Shown piece after piece: positions 56,501-64,000 of a DNA stretch of 64,000 bases. A program made the translations under genes and the position numbers. The notes beneath the pieces were generated by a model. It had not been told where the DNA came from. It was given only the letters and a program-made list of their open reading frames with translations, and did no database searches. Each line of letters starts with the position of its first letter. Position 1 is the first letter of the stretch. Source of the stretch: Nonomuraea purpurea (GTDB lineage: Bacteria > Actinomycetota > Actinomycetes > Streptosporangiales > Streptosporangiaceae); the NCBI RefSeq assembly GCF_042650645.1, contig NZ_JBHSBI010000001.1:697161-761160 (forward strand). The letters are read 5' to 3'.

Positions 56501-57301
56501 ATGGGGCGAATCGCGGGGGTCACCGCCGCCGAGACGCGGGAACGGCTGCTCCGGGCGGCCGCCGAGGTCTTCGCCGAGCGCGGGTACGACGGCACCCGGG
56601 TGGCGGAGATCGCCGCAGCCGCGGGGGTGAGCAACGGCGCGCTCTACGCGCACTTCGGCTCCAAGGCCGAACTGCTGGCGGCGGCGCTGCGCGCGCACGG
56701 TCCGCGGCTGCTGGCCAGCCTGTTCGCCGCCGACCCCGACAGGTCGATCGCCGATCTGCTGGTGGTCGCGGGCCGGCGGTTGTCGCGCCGCCGCGATCCC
56801 TGCGGCTACCTCATCGTCGAGGCGCTGGTCGCGGCCCGCCGTGACGAGGAGGTCGCCCGCGCGATGCGCGACTACCTGGGGGAACGCGCCGACTGGCTGG
56901 CCGGCCTCGTCCGCGTGGCTCAGGCGGGCGGCGAGATCGATCCCAGGCTGTCGCCGGACGCGCTGGCTCACTTCTGCCTGCTGCTGGCCATGGGCAGCGC
57001 GCTGATCGCCCCGGACCTGCGCTCCGTGGCCGACGAGGAGTGGACGGCGCTGCTCACGCGGGTCGTCGGCGGCCTGGCCCCCTACCACCACCCAGAGGGG
57101 AGAACCCCAGTGAAAGTGCGGATCGACTCCGAGCGCTGTCAGGGGCACGGCCGCTGCTACGACCTCGCCCCCGCCCTGTTCGCCGAGGACGACGAGGGCT
57201 ACGGCCAGGTCGTCGGCGACGGCGAGGTGTCGCAGGATGAGGAGCGCGCGGCTCGCCTGGCGGCGGCCAACTGCCCGGAACGAGCCATCGAGATCCTCTA
57301 G
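56501..57301 (+). CDS. TetR-family regulator fused in frame to a 3Fe-4S ferredoxin
   Basis: One open frame of 266 codons. Residues 1-203 are a TetR protein (AAETRERLLRAAAEVFAERG; TRVAEIAAAAGVSNGALYAH; FGSKAELLAAALRAHG). Residues 204-266 are a P450-type ferredoxin, VKVRIDSERCQGHGRCYDLA with Cys 213, 219 and 258. No stop lies between; an internal GAGGGGAGAA followed by GTG 57110 could also start a free 63-residue ferredoxin. It may be a redox-sensing regulator, or both products may be made. Confidence 0.8.
   Translation: MGRIAGVTAAETRERLLRAAAEVFAERGYDGTRVAEIAAAAGVSNGALYAHFGSKAELLAAALRAHGPRLLASLFAADPDRSIADLLVVAGRRLSRRRDPCGYLIVEALVAARRDEEVARAMRDYLGERADWLAGLVRVAQAGGEIDPRLSPDALAHFCLLLAMGSALIAPDLRSVADEEWTALLTRVVGGLAPYHHPEGRTPVKVRIDSERCQGHGRCYDLAPALFAEDDEGYGQVVGDGEVSQDEERAARLAAANCPERAIEIL
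57110..57301 (+). CDS. Internally started 3Fe-4S ferredoxin (in-frame product of the fusion gene)
   Basis: GTG 57110 is preceded by GAGGGGAGAACCCCA, a good ribosome site inside the fused gene. The 63-residue product has the spaced Cys 10, Cys 16 and Cys 55 of single-cluster P450 ferredoxins (CQGHGRC and ANCPERAI), with Gly/His in the position of the fourth Cys, indicating 3Fe-4S. It would pass electrons to the P450 encoded 11 nt downstream. Confidence 0.7.
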   Translation: MKVRIDSERCQGHGRCYDLAPALFAEDDEGYGQVVGDGEVSQDEERAARLAAANCPERAIEIL

Positions 57302-57311
57302 GAGGTGTGGC

Positions 57312-58577
57312 ATGACCGTCGACGACCGTTTCAGCGAGCGGGAGACTCCGAGCGAACGTCCTCTGGGCACCAGAAGCGAGATCATCACGGGCCCGGTCTC
57401 CGACTGGGCGACCGACTTCTCCCACACCGAGCCGGAGTGGGCCGCTGACCCGTACGCGATCCAGGACGACCTGCGCGGGCGCTGCCCGATCGCGCGCACC
57501 GAGCGGTTCGGCGGGGGATGGTTGCCGACCCGCTACGAGGACGTCGCGGCCATCGCCTACGACACCGACAACTTCTCGTCCCGATCGATCGTCATGAGCA
57601 ACTTCCGGGCGGCCCGGGAGCTGGCGCCGGTGGGCAGCATCCCGCCGATCTCCTCCGACCCGCCGTTCCACCACCACGCGCGCAAGCTGCTGCTGCCGGC
57701 CTTCACCAAGAGCGCGGTGGCCAAGCGGGAGGCCGCGACCAGGGCCTTCTGCCACTCGCTGATCGACCTCATGGAGGGCCAGGAGGTCGTGGACGCCGCC
57801 CGCGACTACGCCCAGCACATCCCGATGCGGGTCATCGCCGACATGCTGGGCTTCCCTCCCGAGGACGGGCCGAAGTTCCGCAGGTTCATCGAGAGCGCGC
57901 TGGAGGGCATCAACCTGCCGGCGGACGAGCGCGTCGAGCGGATGGGGCAGGTCTTCGCCTACCTGCTGGAGCAGATCCGCGACCACGTCGAGAACCCGCG
58001 CGACGACCTGACCACCTACCTCATCAACGCCGAGCTGGGCGGTGCCAGACTTGATCCGTCCCATGTGTCGGGGACGATCGCGCTGCTGCTCATCGCCGGC
58101 ATCGACACGACGTGGAGCGCGATCGGGGCGTCGCTGTGGCATCTGGCCAGGACGCCCGCCGACCGTGAGCGGCTGGTGGCCGAGCCGGAGCTGGTGCCGA
58201 CGGCGATGGAGGAGCTCCTGCGGGCCTACGCGCCGGTCACGATGGCGCGGCTGGTCAAGGAGGACATGCGCTGGCGTGGCGTGGACATGAAGGCCGAAGA
58301 CTGGATCCTGCTGTCGTTCCCGGCGGCCAACCGCGACCCGGCGCAGTTCGAGCGGGCGGACGAGGTCGTCATCGACCGTGAGGTCAACCGGCATGCCGCG
58401 TTCGGTTTGGGCATCCACCGGTGCGTGGGGTCACACCTGGCGCGCATGGAGCTGCGGGTGGCGCTGGAGGTGTGGCTGGAGCGCGTCCCGGCCTTCAGCC
58501 TGGCCGATCCGGACGCCGTCACGTGGGCCACGGGCCAGGTGCGCGGGCCGCGTACGCTCCCGCTGCGCATCGGCTGA
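57312..58577 (+). CDS. Cytochrome P450 with adjacent ferredoxin
   Basis: ATG 57312 follows GGAGGTGTGGC. The 421-residue P450 has an unusual I-helix LLIAGIDTTWSA (about 260), ExxR as EELLRAYAPV (about 300) and haem loop FGLGIHRCVGSHLAR (Cys about 368). The FPPEDG and HHHARKLLLPAF segments resemble terpene- or camphor-type P450s. It is the last gene of the TetR-ferredoxin-P450 unit and likely receives electrons from that ferredoxin. Substrate unknown. Confidence 0.93.
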   Translation: MTVDDRFSERETPSERPLGTRSEIITGPVSDWATDFSHTEPEWAADPYAIQDDLRGRCPIARTERFGGGWLPTRYEDVAAIAYDTDNFSSRSIVMSNFRAARELAPVGSIPPISSDPPFHHHARKLLLPAFTKSAVAKREAATRAFCHSLIDLMEGQEVVDAARDYAQHIPMRVIADMLGFPPEDGPKFRRFIESALEGINLPADERVERMGQVFAYLLEQIRDHVENPRDDLTTYLINAELGGARLDPSHVSGTIALLLIAGIDTTWSAIGASLWHLARTPADRERLVAEPELVPTAMEELLRAYAPVTMARLVKEDMRWRGVDMKAEDWILLSFPAANRDPAQFERADEVVIDREVNRHAAFGLGIHRCVGSHLARMELRVALEVWLERVPAFSLADPDAVTWATGQVRGPRTLPLRIG

Positions 58578-58591
58578 ACGCCTGCGGGCCG

Positions 58592-59197
58592 TCAGCCTTC
58601 CGGGGCTTCCACCAGCGGGGTGTCGACCAGGTGCTCGATCAGGAACCAGGTCTGCATCTCCCCGGTGCGGATGACGTCGGACACCAGCAGGTCGTTGGTG
58701 CCGTCGTCGCCCATCTCCTGGGCTCGCCTGGCGGCGTCGTGGCCGGCGACGAGGATGGTCTCGTGCGCCTCGATCAGCCGCGAGAGCATGGCCGGCACCT
58801 CTTCGGCGCCGTCGGGCGGGCGCGGGATCACGGTGATCTCCGCCACGTGGCGGGGGTCGCCGATCGCGACGCCGCCGAGGGTCTGCACGCGCTCCGCGAG
58901 CTGGTCGACCAGTTCGAGCTGCTCGCCGGCGTGCTTGTCCAGGAGCAGGTGGAGCTGGTAGAAGGTCGGGCCGCGCATCAGCCAGTGGTGCTTCTTGTAG
59001 AGGTTGTACAGGATCTGTGTGTCGGCCAGGATCTGGTTGAGCCGCTGGCAGGAGTACATGCGCGCGTCCCAGGAGAGCCCGAGCGGGAACATCCGCACGG
59101 TCCCGAACTCCTGGATCTCGGCGCCCTTCACGTGCAGCCACGGCTGGCTGCTCTGCTTGGGCCTCCGGGTTGTCTTGGCGGAGCGTCTGATGGCCAC
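58592..59197 (-). CDS. Dps-family ferritin-like protein
   Basis: GTG 59197 has AGGAG 7 nt upstream. The ~201-residue protein has a long N-terminal extension (about 1-55, Lys/Arg at the start) before the four-helix Dps core. Ferroxidase residues are visible in LYNLYKKHHWLMRGPTFYQL and HLLLDKHAGEQLELVDQLAE. Dps proteins oxidise and store iron and shield DNA under stress. The basic head may bind DNA. Confidence 0.9.
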   Translation of the reverse strand: MAIRRSAKTTRRPKQSSQPWLHVKGAEIQEFGTVRMFPLGLSWDARMYSCQRLNQILADTQILYNLYKKHHWLMRGPTFYQLHLLLDKHAGEQLELVDQLAERVQTLGGVAIGDPRHVAEITVIPRPPDGAEEVPAMLSRLIEAHETILVAGHDAARRAQEMGDDGTNDLLVSDVIRTGEMQTWFLIEHLVDTPLVEAPEG

Positions 59198-59297
59198 GCG
59201 GGTCTCCTGGGACGGGCGAACGGAACGGTCGAACGGAACCCTGCCCGGCTCCGCGCCAAAGAGCACCACGGACCTCTACAAAAGGGGGTCAAATGCC

Positions 59298-60047
59298 CTA
59301 AACCCCACGGTGGAAGAAGCCTCGGGCGGCCAGCTCGATCGTCACCACCGTCGCCACGGCCTCCGCGGCCAGCAGCGCCACCAGCACCACGAGCTGCACG
59401 ACACCGGCCTGCACGGGGCTCGCCCCGCCGAGCAGCATGCCCACGAACGCCCCGGGCAGCGTGACCAGGCCCACGGTCCTCGTCTGGTCCAGCGCGGGCA
59501 CCAGCGCCTGGCCGGACACCGGACGGCAGATCTCCAGCGCCGCCTCCCGAGGCGTGAACCCCAGCGACAGCGCCGCCTCCACCTCCCCCTTACGCTGGGT
59601 CAGCTCGTCCAGGGCCCGGCGCCCGGCCAGCGTGGTGGCGGTCAGGCAGCCGCCGAGCAGGATCCCGGCGATCGGGATGACCACGATCCCCTTCATGGAG
59701 ATCACCCCGCTCGCGGCCATGACGGCCAGCACCGGCACGGTGCCCGCCGCGATCGGCACCCCCGCCCACCAGCCGGCCCGTCCGGGGACGATGCGCCGGC
59801 CCGCCGTGAAGGCGGCCACGCCGTACATGAGCAGGATGAACCCCGCCACCGCCGCAGGAAAGGACACCACCCAGGCGATCACCACGGACACGACGCCGAG
59901 CTGCACGACCGCCCGCAGGCAGGCGGTGACGATGGCCCGCCCGTGGCCGAGCCGCCCCAGCCAGGCGACGACCGCGCCCATGGCGACGAGGACGAGCAGG
60001 AGCGCGGGCAGAAGCGGGGTGATCGAGATCAGCGAGGTGGAAGCCAC
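59298..60047 (-). CDS. FetB/UPF0014-type ABC transporter permease
   Basis: GTG 60047 starts a 249-residue protein with about seven membrane helices. Family segments are VTACLRAVVQLGVVSVVIAW, ALDELTQRKGEVEAALSLGF and LPGAFVGMLLGGASP. FetB with FetA is reported to export iron in E. coli. No FetA-like ATPase is encoded next to it, so the partner must be elsewhere. Proximity to Dps hints at iron homeostasis. Confidence 0.85.
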   Translation of the reverse strand: MASTSLISITPLLPALLLVLVAMGAVVAWLGRLGHGRAIVTACLRAVVQLGVVSVVIAWVVSFPAAVAGFILLMYGVAAFTAGRRIVPGRAGWWAGVPIAAGTVPVLAVMAASGVISMKGIVVIPIAGILLGGCLTATTLAGRRALDELTQRKGEVEAALSLGFTPREAALEICRPVSGQALVPALDQTRTVGLVTLPGAFVGMLLGGASPVQAGVVQLVVLVALLAAEAVATVVTIELAARGFFHRGV

Positions 60048-60137
60048 AAGTATCAGTCTGACCTCCCCCGCTCATCACGGGGCGGGCGGGAACGGTGATG
60101 CGCGTTGCGTGCCGTGGCCGGAGGTCGTAGTGTCGCT

Positions 60138-60217
60138 CAAGGGTCGTGACTGGCGTGATCATAAGGTGGAAAACCACCGGGGAGCGATCCGCGACCACCG
60201 CCGCGCGCCTGGGTGCA
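60138..60217 (+). promoter_or_regulatory. ZTP (pfl motif) riboswitch upstream of glyA
   Basis: The leader contains GGGTCGTGACTGGCG (60141-60155), a hairpin GGTGGAAAACCACC (60165-60178), GGGGAGCGATCC and then the conserved 3' element CCGCCGCGCGCCTGGGTGC (60198-60216). These parts in this order match the ZTP/ZMP riboswitch, which turns on folate one-carbon genes when 10-formyl-THF runs short. Its place 29 bp before glyA is a known setting in actinobacteria. Confidence 0.85.
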
Positions 60218-60245
60218 TCCACTTCGATCGGACCCGGGAGATGCC

Positions 60246-61694
60246 ATGCCCGAGACGTACGACGCGGCCCGCGTGTCGGCCGCCTACGACAACGCGCTCG
60301 ACGTGATCGCCGAGGTCGAGCCGGCGGTCGCGGGGGCGATCCGCGGCGAGCTGGCCGACCAGCGGGCGTCGCTGAAGCTCATCGCCAGCGAGAACTACGC
60401 CTCCCCGGCCGTCCTGCTCACGATGGGCACCTGGCTGTCCGACAAGTACGCGGAAGGCACCATCGGACATCGCTTCTACGCCGGCTGCCAGAACATCGAC
60501 ACCGTCGAGCGGCTCGCCGCCGACCACGCCACGGCCCTGTTCGGCGCCCAGCACGCCTACGTCCAGCCGCACTCGGGCATCGACGCGAACCTGGTCGCCT
60601 TCTGGGGCATCCTCGCCCAGCGCGTCGAGGCGCCCGCCCTGGCCGCGGCCGGGGCCAGGCACGTCAACGACCTGTCGGAGGACGACTGGGAGCGGCTGCG
60701 CAGGGCGTTCGGCGAGCAGCGGGCGCTCGGCATGTCACTGGACGCGGGCGGCCACCTGACCCACGGCTTCCGTCCCAACATCTCGGGCAAGATGTTCCAC
60801 CAGCGCTCGTACGGCACCGACCCGAACACCGGCCTGCTCGACTACGCCGCCCTGCGTGACATGGCCCGCGAGTTCAGGCCGCTGGTGCTGATCGCCGGCT
60901 ACTCGGCCTACCCGCGCAGAATCAACTTCGCGATCATGCGCGAGATCGCCGACGAGGTCGGGGCGACCCTGATGGTGGACATGGCGCACTTCGCGGGGCT
61001 GGTGGCGGGCAAGGTGTTCACGGGCGAGCACGACCCGATCCCGTACGCGCACGTCACGACCACCACCACGCACAAGTCGCTGCGCGGGCCGCGCGGCGGG
61101 ATGGTGCTCTGCCAGCGGGAGTTCGCCGACTCGATCGACCGCGGCTGCCCGATGGTGCTGGGCGGGCCGCTCGGGCACGTGATGGCCGCCAAGGCCGTCG
61201 CCCTGGCCGAGGCGCGCCGGCCGGCCTTCGCCGACTACGCCCAGGCGGTGGCCGACAACGCGATCGCCCTAGCCGACGGGCTGCTGCGCCGCGGCGCCCG
61301 CCTGGTCACCGGCGGCACCGACAACCACCTGGTCCTGCTCGACGTGACCCCCTACGGGCTGACCGGCAGGCAGGCGGAGTCGGCGCTGCTGGACGCGGGC
61401 ATCGTCACCAACCGCAACTCCATTCCGCGTGACCCCAACGGCGCCTGGTACACCTCCGGGGTGCGGATCGGCACGCCCGCGCTCACGACGCGCGGGTTCG
61501 GGCCGGCCGAGTTCGACCGGGTGGCGGAGCTGATCGTCGGCGTGCTCTCCGCCACCTCGCCGGGGGCCGGCGCCGACGGGCGGCCGTCACCGGCCAGGTT
61601 CGAGCTGCCGGAGAACGTCGCGGACAAGACCCGCGCCGCCGCCGCCGAACTCCTGACCGCCCATCCGCTGTACCCGGGCCTCGACCTCGGCTGA
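60246..61694 (+). CDS. glyA: Serine hydroxymethyltransferase
   Basis: ATG 60246 follows CGGGAG. The 482-residue enzyme makes glycine and 5,10-methylene-THF from serine with PLP. Visible features: IASENYASPAVLLTMGTWLS, YAEGTIGHRFYAGCQ, and the PLP-Lys in HVTTTTTHKSLRGPRGG (about 285). It is longer than the usual ~420 residues because of a segment near 118-165 (NDLSEDDWERLRRAFGEQRA), as seen in some actinobacterial homologues. The ZTP riboswitch fits folate control. Confidence 0.95.
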   Translation: MPETYDAARVSAAYDNALDVIAEVEPAVAGAIRGELADQRASLKLIASENYASPAVLLTMGTWLSDKYAEGTIGHRFYAGCQNIDTVERLAADHATALFGAQHAYVQPHSGIDANLVAFWGILAQRVEAPALAAAGARHVNDLSEDDWERLRRAFGEQRALGMSLDAGGHLTHGFRPNISGKMFHQRSYGTDPNTGLLDYAALRDMAREFRPLVLIAGYSAYPRRINFAIMREIADEVGATLMVDMAHFAGLVAGKVFTGEHDPIPYAHVTTTTTHKSLRGPRGGMVLCQREFADSIDRGCPMVLGGPLGHVMAAKAVALAEARRPAFADYAQAVADNAIALADGLLRRGARLVTGGTDNHLVLLDVTPYGLTGRQAESALLDAGIVTNRNSIPRDPNGAWYTSGVRIGTPALTTRGFGPAEFDRVAELIVGVLSATSPGAGADGRPSPARFELPENVADKTRAAAAELLTAHPLYPGLDLG

Positions 61695-61705
61695 GCGGCG
61701 GGCGG

Positions 61706-62095
61706 TCAGCGGGGGTCGCGGCGCAGGGGATGGTCGGGCGGGACCTCCACCAGGACGATGCGGTGGCCGTCGGGGTCGGAGATCCACATCTCCATCAGCC
61801 CCCACGGCTCCAGCCGGGTCTCGCGCAGCACCGTGACGCCCGCCCGGCGCAGCCGTTCCTCCTCGGCCCGCAGATCCCGCACCTGCAACCACAACGACAG
61901 CGCGGCCCCGGCGGGCGGGCCGTCGCAGCGGCCCGCGACCTCCAGGAAACCCTGGCCGAGGAAGAACACCACGCCCGGCTCATCCGGCGGGCCGAACTCC
62001 CGGTAGACCGCCAGGCCGAGCGTGTCGGCGTAGAAGCGGCGGCTGCGACCGGGGTCGGCGGGGCGCAGGAGCACCCGGCTGCTCAGCACGTCCAT
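61706..62095 (-). CDS. VOC (glyoxalase/bleomycin resistance) family protein
   Basis: ATG 62095 (MDVLSSRVLLRP) is the likely start, GTG 62110 the alternative. The 129-residue protein has the paired beta-alpha-beta-beta-beta units of the VOC fold (PADPGRSRRFYADTLGLAVY; GLMEMWISDPDGHRIVLVEV). Metal ligands expected in glyoxalase positions are partly kept (final Glu in LVEV). Function could be a small-molecule lyase or binding protein. Confidence 0.8.
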   Translation of the reverse strand: MDVLSSRVLLRPADPGRSRRFYADTLGLAVYREFGPPDEPGVVFFLGQGFLEVAGRCDGPPAGAALSLWLQVRDLRAEEERLRRAGVTVLRETRLEPWGLMEMWISDPDGHRIVLVEVPPDHPLRRDPR

Positions 62096-62136
62096 GCGCG
62101 GCCCGTGCACGAATGAAGATCCACCAGGCCATCGTG

Positions 62137-64000
62137 TCAGCCCAGGGAGACCCGGTCCAGGTCAGGAGCCGTCGCCGTGTCGTTGTGCAGCTTGATCGTG
62201 TTGGCTCCGGCCCGCAGCGTGACGGGCACGGAGGTGGTGTACGGGGTGTTGTTGCCGACGCCGCTCACCTTGACCTCGATCGGCGCGGCGTCGTTGACCG
62301 TCACGAAGTACGAGCGGTCGCCGTTGACGGTGAAGTCGACGAACAGCGTGTACGTCTTCGCCTCCGGCACGGTGACGTCCTCGAACAGCACGTACGCGTC
62401 CGGCCCTCCGCCCAGGTTGCGTACCTTCTGGCCGCCCGAGCACGGCGAGCAGTTCGTGATGCCGGCGCTGCCGAGCCGGTTGCGCGAGTCCTCGGCCTCG
62501 CGCACGAACACCCGGTCGGCGGGACGCGGCCGGACGCGGAGCTGGCGCGTGACCGCGTTCTGGCGGCCGAGCACGCCGAACGAGGCCGTGACCGGGAGGT
62601 CGACCGGCGTCACGTCCTGGCCGGGCGGCGAGGTCAGCGTCCACGTGCCCTCCAGGGTCTGCCCGAGCCGCAGCGTGCCCGCCGTGGCCGCGCCGCCCTC
62701 GATCGACCAGCCCGCCGGCACGACCGGAGCGAGCGAGAGGCCGTCGAGCGCGGCGTCCTCGTCGAGCCGCAGCCTGGCCGACACCTTCATCGACTGCCGG
62801 CCGGGGCCGACCCACTGCAGCCCCGAGGGGTCGACGGTCATCGTGGTCTTGGGGACGTACGAGGCGGGCGGCAGCGGCGCGACCGCCACACGGTCAAGCC
62901 CTGGCCCCTTGGCCGCCGTGCTGAACAGCACGAGCGTGTTGGCCCCCGCGCGCAGCGACACCGGCAGCTCGGTGGAGGCGGGGACGCCCGCGTTGTCTCC
63001 AGGCACCCGCACCTCGACCGGGGCCGCGCCGTTGACGGCCACCGACAGGGACGTCGGCGCGGCGGCGGTGTGGTCGAGCCGCAACCGGTACTCGCCCGCC
63101 GTGCCCACCGTGACCTCGCGGTAGGTGACCGCGTTGCGCGAACCGCCGCCGAGCCCGGTGACCTCGGCCGCGCCCGAGCACGCCGCGCACGCCTCGACGC
63201 GGGCCGCGCCGGAACGCCGCTGCCGTTCGGCCTCCAGCGGCACCGCGCCGGACGACTGCGGGTAACCGGACACGACCTTGATCTCGTCGATCTGGAGTTG
63301 CCGGGTGAAGCGCGGCGCCTCCGTACCCGCCCAGGTGTTCAGCACCTCCAGCTTGATGTAGCGGGCGTGCTGCTCGCCGAGGTCGATGAACTGCGTGCCG
63401 CGGGCGCTGCGCATCGCGCCCACGCGCACGGGCTGCCCCCACCGCTTCCCGTCGTCGCTGACGTGGACGCGGTAGTCCTTGATCCGGGCGGAGTCCTCGG
63501 GGCGGCCGAACGACTCCCGCGCGTACGTCGGCGACCATTCGCGCTGGTTGACCGCCAGGTAGGAGGACTTCTTCGCGCGGCCCAGGTCGAGCGTCAACGA
63601 CACGGGGAGCTGGGCGTCGCTGTCCCAGTAGGTCTCATAACTGCCGTCCACGAGGGCCGAGGCCGGGTGATCGGCGTGCGCGGCGGTGGCGGTGGCCTTG
63701 AGTCCGTCGAGGGAGGGCTGCCGTCCGGCCGTCTCGACCTTGAAGACCGTGTCGTAGTCGTCCCATTTCGTGATGCCGAGGATCGTCAGGTTGCCGCCGG
63801 ACTGGCTGAAGCGCATTCGCTCGCCGGTGCGCAGGTCGCTGACCTTCGTCACCCGGTAGCCGTTGTCGCGCAGCCGCACGTAGTCCGTGCTCGGCCTGGT
63901 CACCACGTGGACGTACTGGGTCTTGGCGCCGCCGCGCTGGACGGTGATCACGCCGTGGGCGCCGTCGTTCCAGAAGCCGGGTTGCATGCCGCCGTACATG
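62137..64000 (-). CDS. C-terminal part of a secreted glycoside hydrolase (probably alpha-fucosidase type) with carbohydrate-binding domains
   Basis: The frame is open to the window edge, so the catalytic part lies beyond 64000. The ~620 residues present contain a terminal beta domain (TKWDDYDTVFKVETAGRQ, about 77-95), an F5/8 type C (discoidin) domain (ASALVDGSYETYWDSDAQLP; IDLGEQHARYIKLEVLNTW), a CBM35-like unit with Cys pair (RVEACAACSGAAEV), an NEW3-like linker and a second CBM35-like unit (NCSPCSGGQKVRNLGGG). The DLRTG..L..I.G...WD pattern resembles GH29 fucosidases; this is inference. The two Cys-pair units look like internal duplicates. Confidence 0.75.
   Translation of the reverse strand, partial: MYGGMQPGFWNDGAHGVITVQRGGAKTQYVHVVTRPSTDYVRLRDNGYRVTKVSDLRTGERMRFSQSGGNLTILGITKWDDYDTVFKVETAGRQPSLDGLKATATAAHADHPASALVDGSYETYWDSDAQLPVSLTLDLGRAKKSSYLAVNQREWSPTYARESFGRPEDSARIKDYRVHVSDDGKRWGQPVRVGAMRSARGTQFIDLGEQHARYIKLEVLNTWAGTEAPRFTRQLQIDEIKVVSGYPQSSGAVPLEAERQRRSGAARVEACAACSGAAEVTGLGGGSRNAVTYREVTVGTAGEYRLRLDHTAAAPTSLSVAVNGAAPVEVRVPGDNAGVPASTELPVSLRAGANTLVLFSTAAKGPGLDRVAVAPLPPASYVPKTTMTVDPSGLQWVGPGRQSMKVSARLRLDEDAALDGLSLAPVVPAGWSIEGGAATAGTLRLGQTLEGTWTLTSPPGQDVTPVDLPVTASFGVLGRQNAVTRQLRVRPRPADRVFVREAEDSRNRLGSAGITNCSPCSGGQKVRNLGGGPDAYVLFEDVTVPEAKTYTLFVDFTVNGDRSYFVTVNDAAPIEVKVSGVGNNTPYTTSVPVTLRAGANTIKLHNDTATAPDLDRVSLG

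Noticed and set aside
1..64000. tRNA, rRNA, CRISPR arrays, prophage or transposon genes
   Set aside because: I looked for cloverleaf-like intergenic pieces, repeat-spacer patterns and transposase or integrase motifs and found none I could support.

Overview
The window is very GC-rich, gene-dense DNA with GTG/TTG starts, many 4-bp ATGA/GTGA gene overlaps and an actinomycete gene repertoire: several IclR, TetR and GntR regulators, soluble cytochrome P450s, a SigE-type sigma factor, a CU044_5270-like secreted protein and an actinobacterial high-affinity hydrogenase. I infer a filamentous actinomycete, probably Streptosporangiaceae (Nonomuraea-like); genus is not proven. I saw no rRNA, tRNA, CRISPR array, insertion sequence, integrase or replication origin. 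The window opens inside a cholesterol oxidase gene and closes inside a secreted carbohydrate-active protein gene.

Layout. 1-7.4 kb: cholesterol oxidase end, a small secreted protein, an IclR regulator, and a catabolic island (LigA/LigB-like extradiol dioxygenase, citryl-CoA-lyase-like enzyme, class III CoA-transferase, divergent amidohydrolase). 7.4-15.7 kb: membrane, secreted and unknown proteins, an aldo/keto reductase, a SUKH (SMI1/KNR4)-LRR protein, and a TrmB/LuxR-type regulator. 15.7-19 kb: a TetR regulator divergent from one P450, and a second P450 convergent to the first. 19-28.4 kb: a galactoside/galactose module (GH35 beta-galactosidase, GntR, sugar ABC importer, cellulase-like glycosidase, SDR, galactonate dehydratase). 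28.4-32.5 kb: mesaconyl-CoA hydratase and isomerase homologues, TetR, P450. 32.6-43.7 kb: a group 1h [NiFe]-hydrogenase operon with structural genes, accessory proteins of unknown function, a maturation protease and hypA, hypC, hypD and hypE, facing a converging strand with two SIS-domain proteins and a second HypC. 43.8-50.5 kb: a double IclR regulator divergent from pcaI-J-F-H-G-L (protocatechuate to succinyl-CoA and acetyl-CoA, without pcaB). 50.5-58.6 kb: DoxX protein, sigma factor with membrane partner and divergent secreted target, a decayed flavin monooxygenase, a second SUKH-LRR paralogue, a phosphotransferase, and a TetR fused in frame to a 3Fe-4S ferredoxin followed by a P450. 58.6-64 kb: Dps, FetB-like permease, ZTP-riboswitch-controlled glyA, a VOC protein and the partial secreted enzyme.

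The genes describe a soil saprophyte that oxidises aromatics, galactosides and probably sterols, and can scavenge atmospheric H2 when starved. The points most worth attention are: two tandem 62-bp copies of a 21-codon mini-gene wired start-to-stop inside the hydrogenase operon; the TetR-ferredoxin fusion with a predicted leaderless promoter; a nearly identical CGGA(C/T)-N4-GTCCG palindrome in front of both aromatic gene sets and the first IclR gene; a four-fold 36-bp repeat that lengthens PcaL exactly where pcaB is missing; and mirror-image GGCAAC/CGTATA promoters for the sigma factor and its divergent neighbour.
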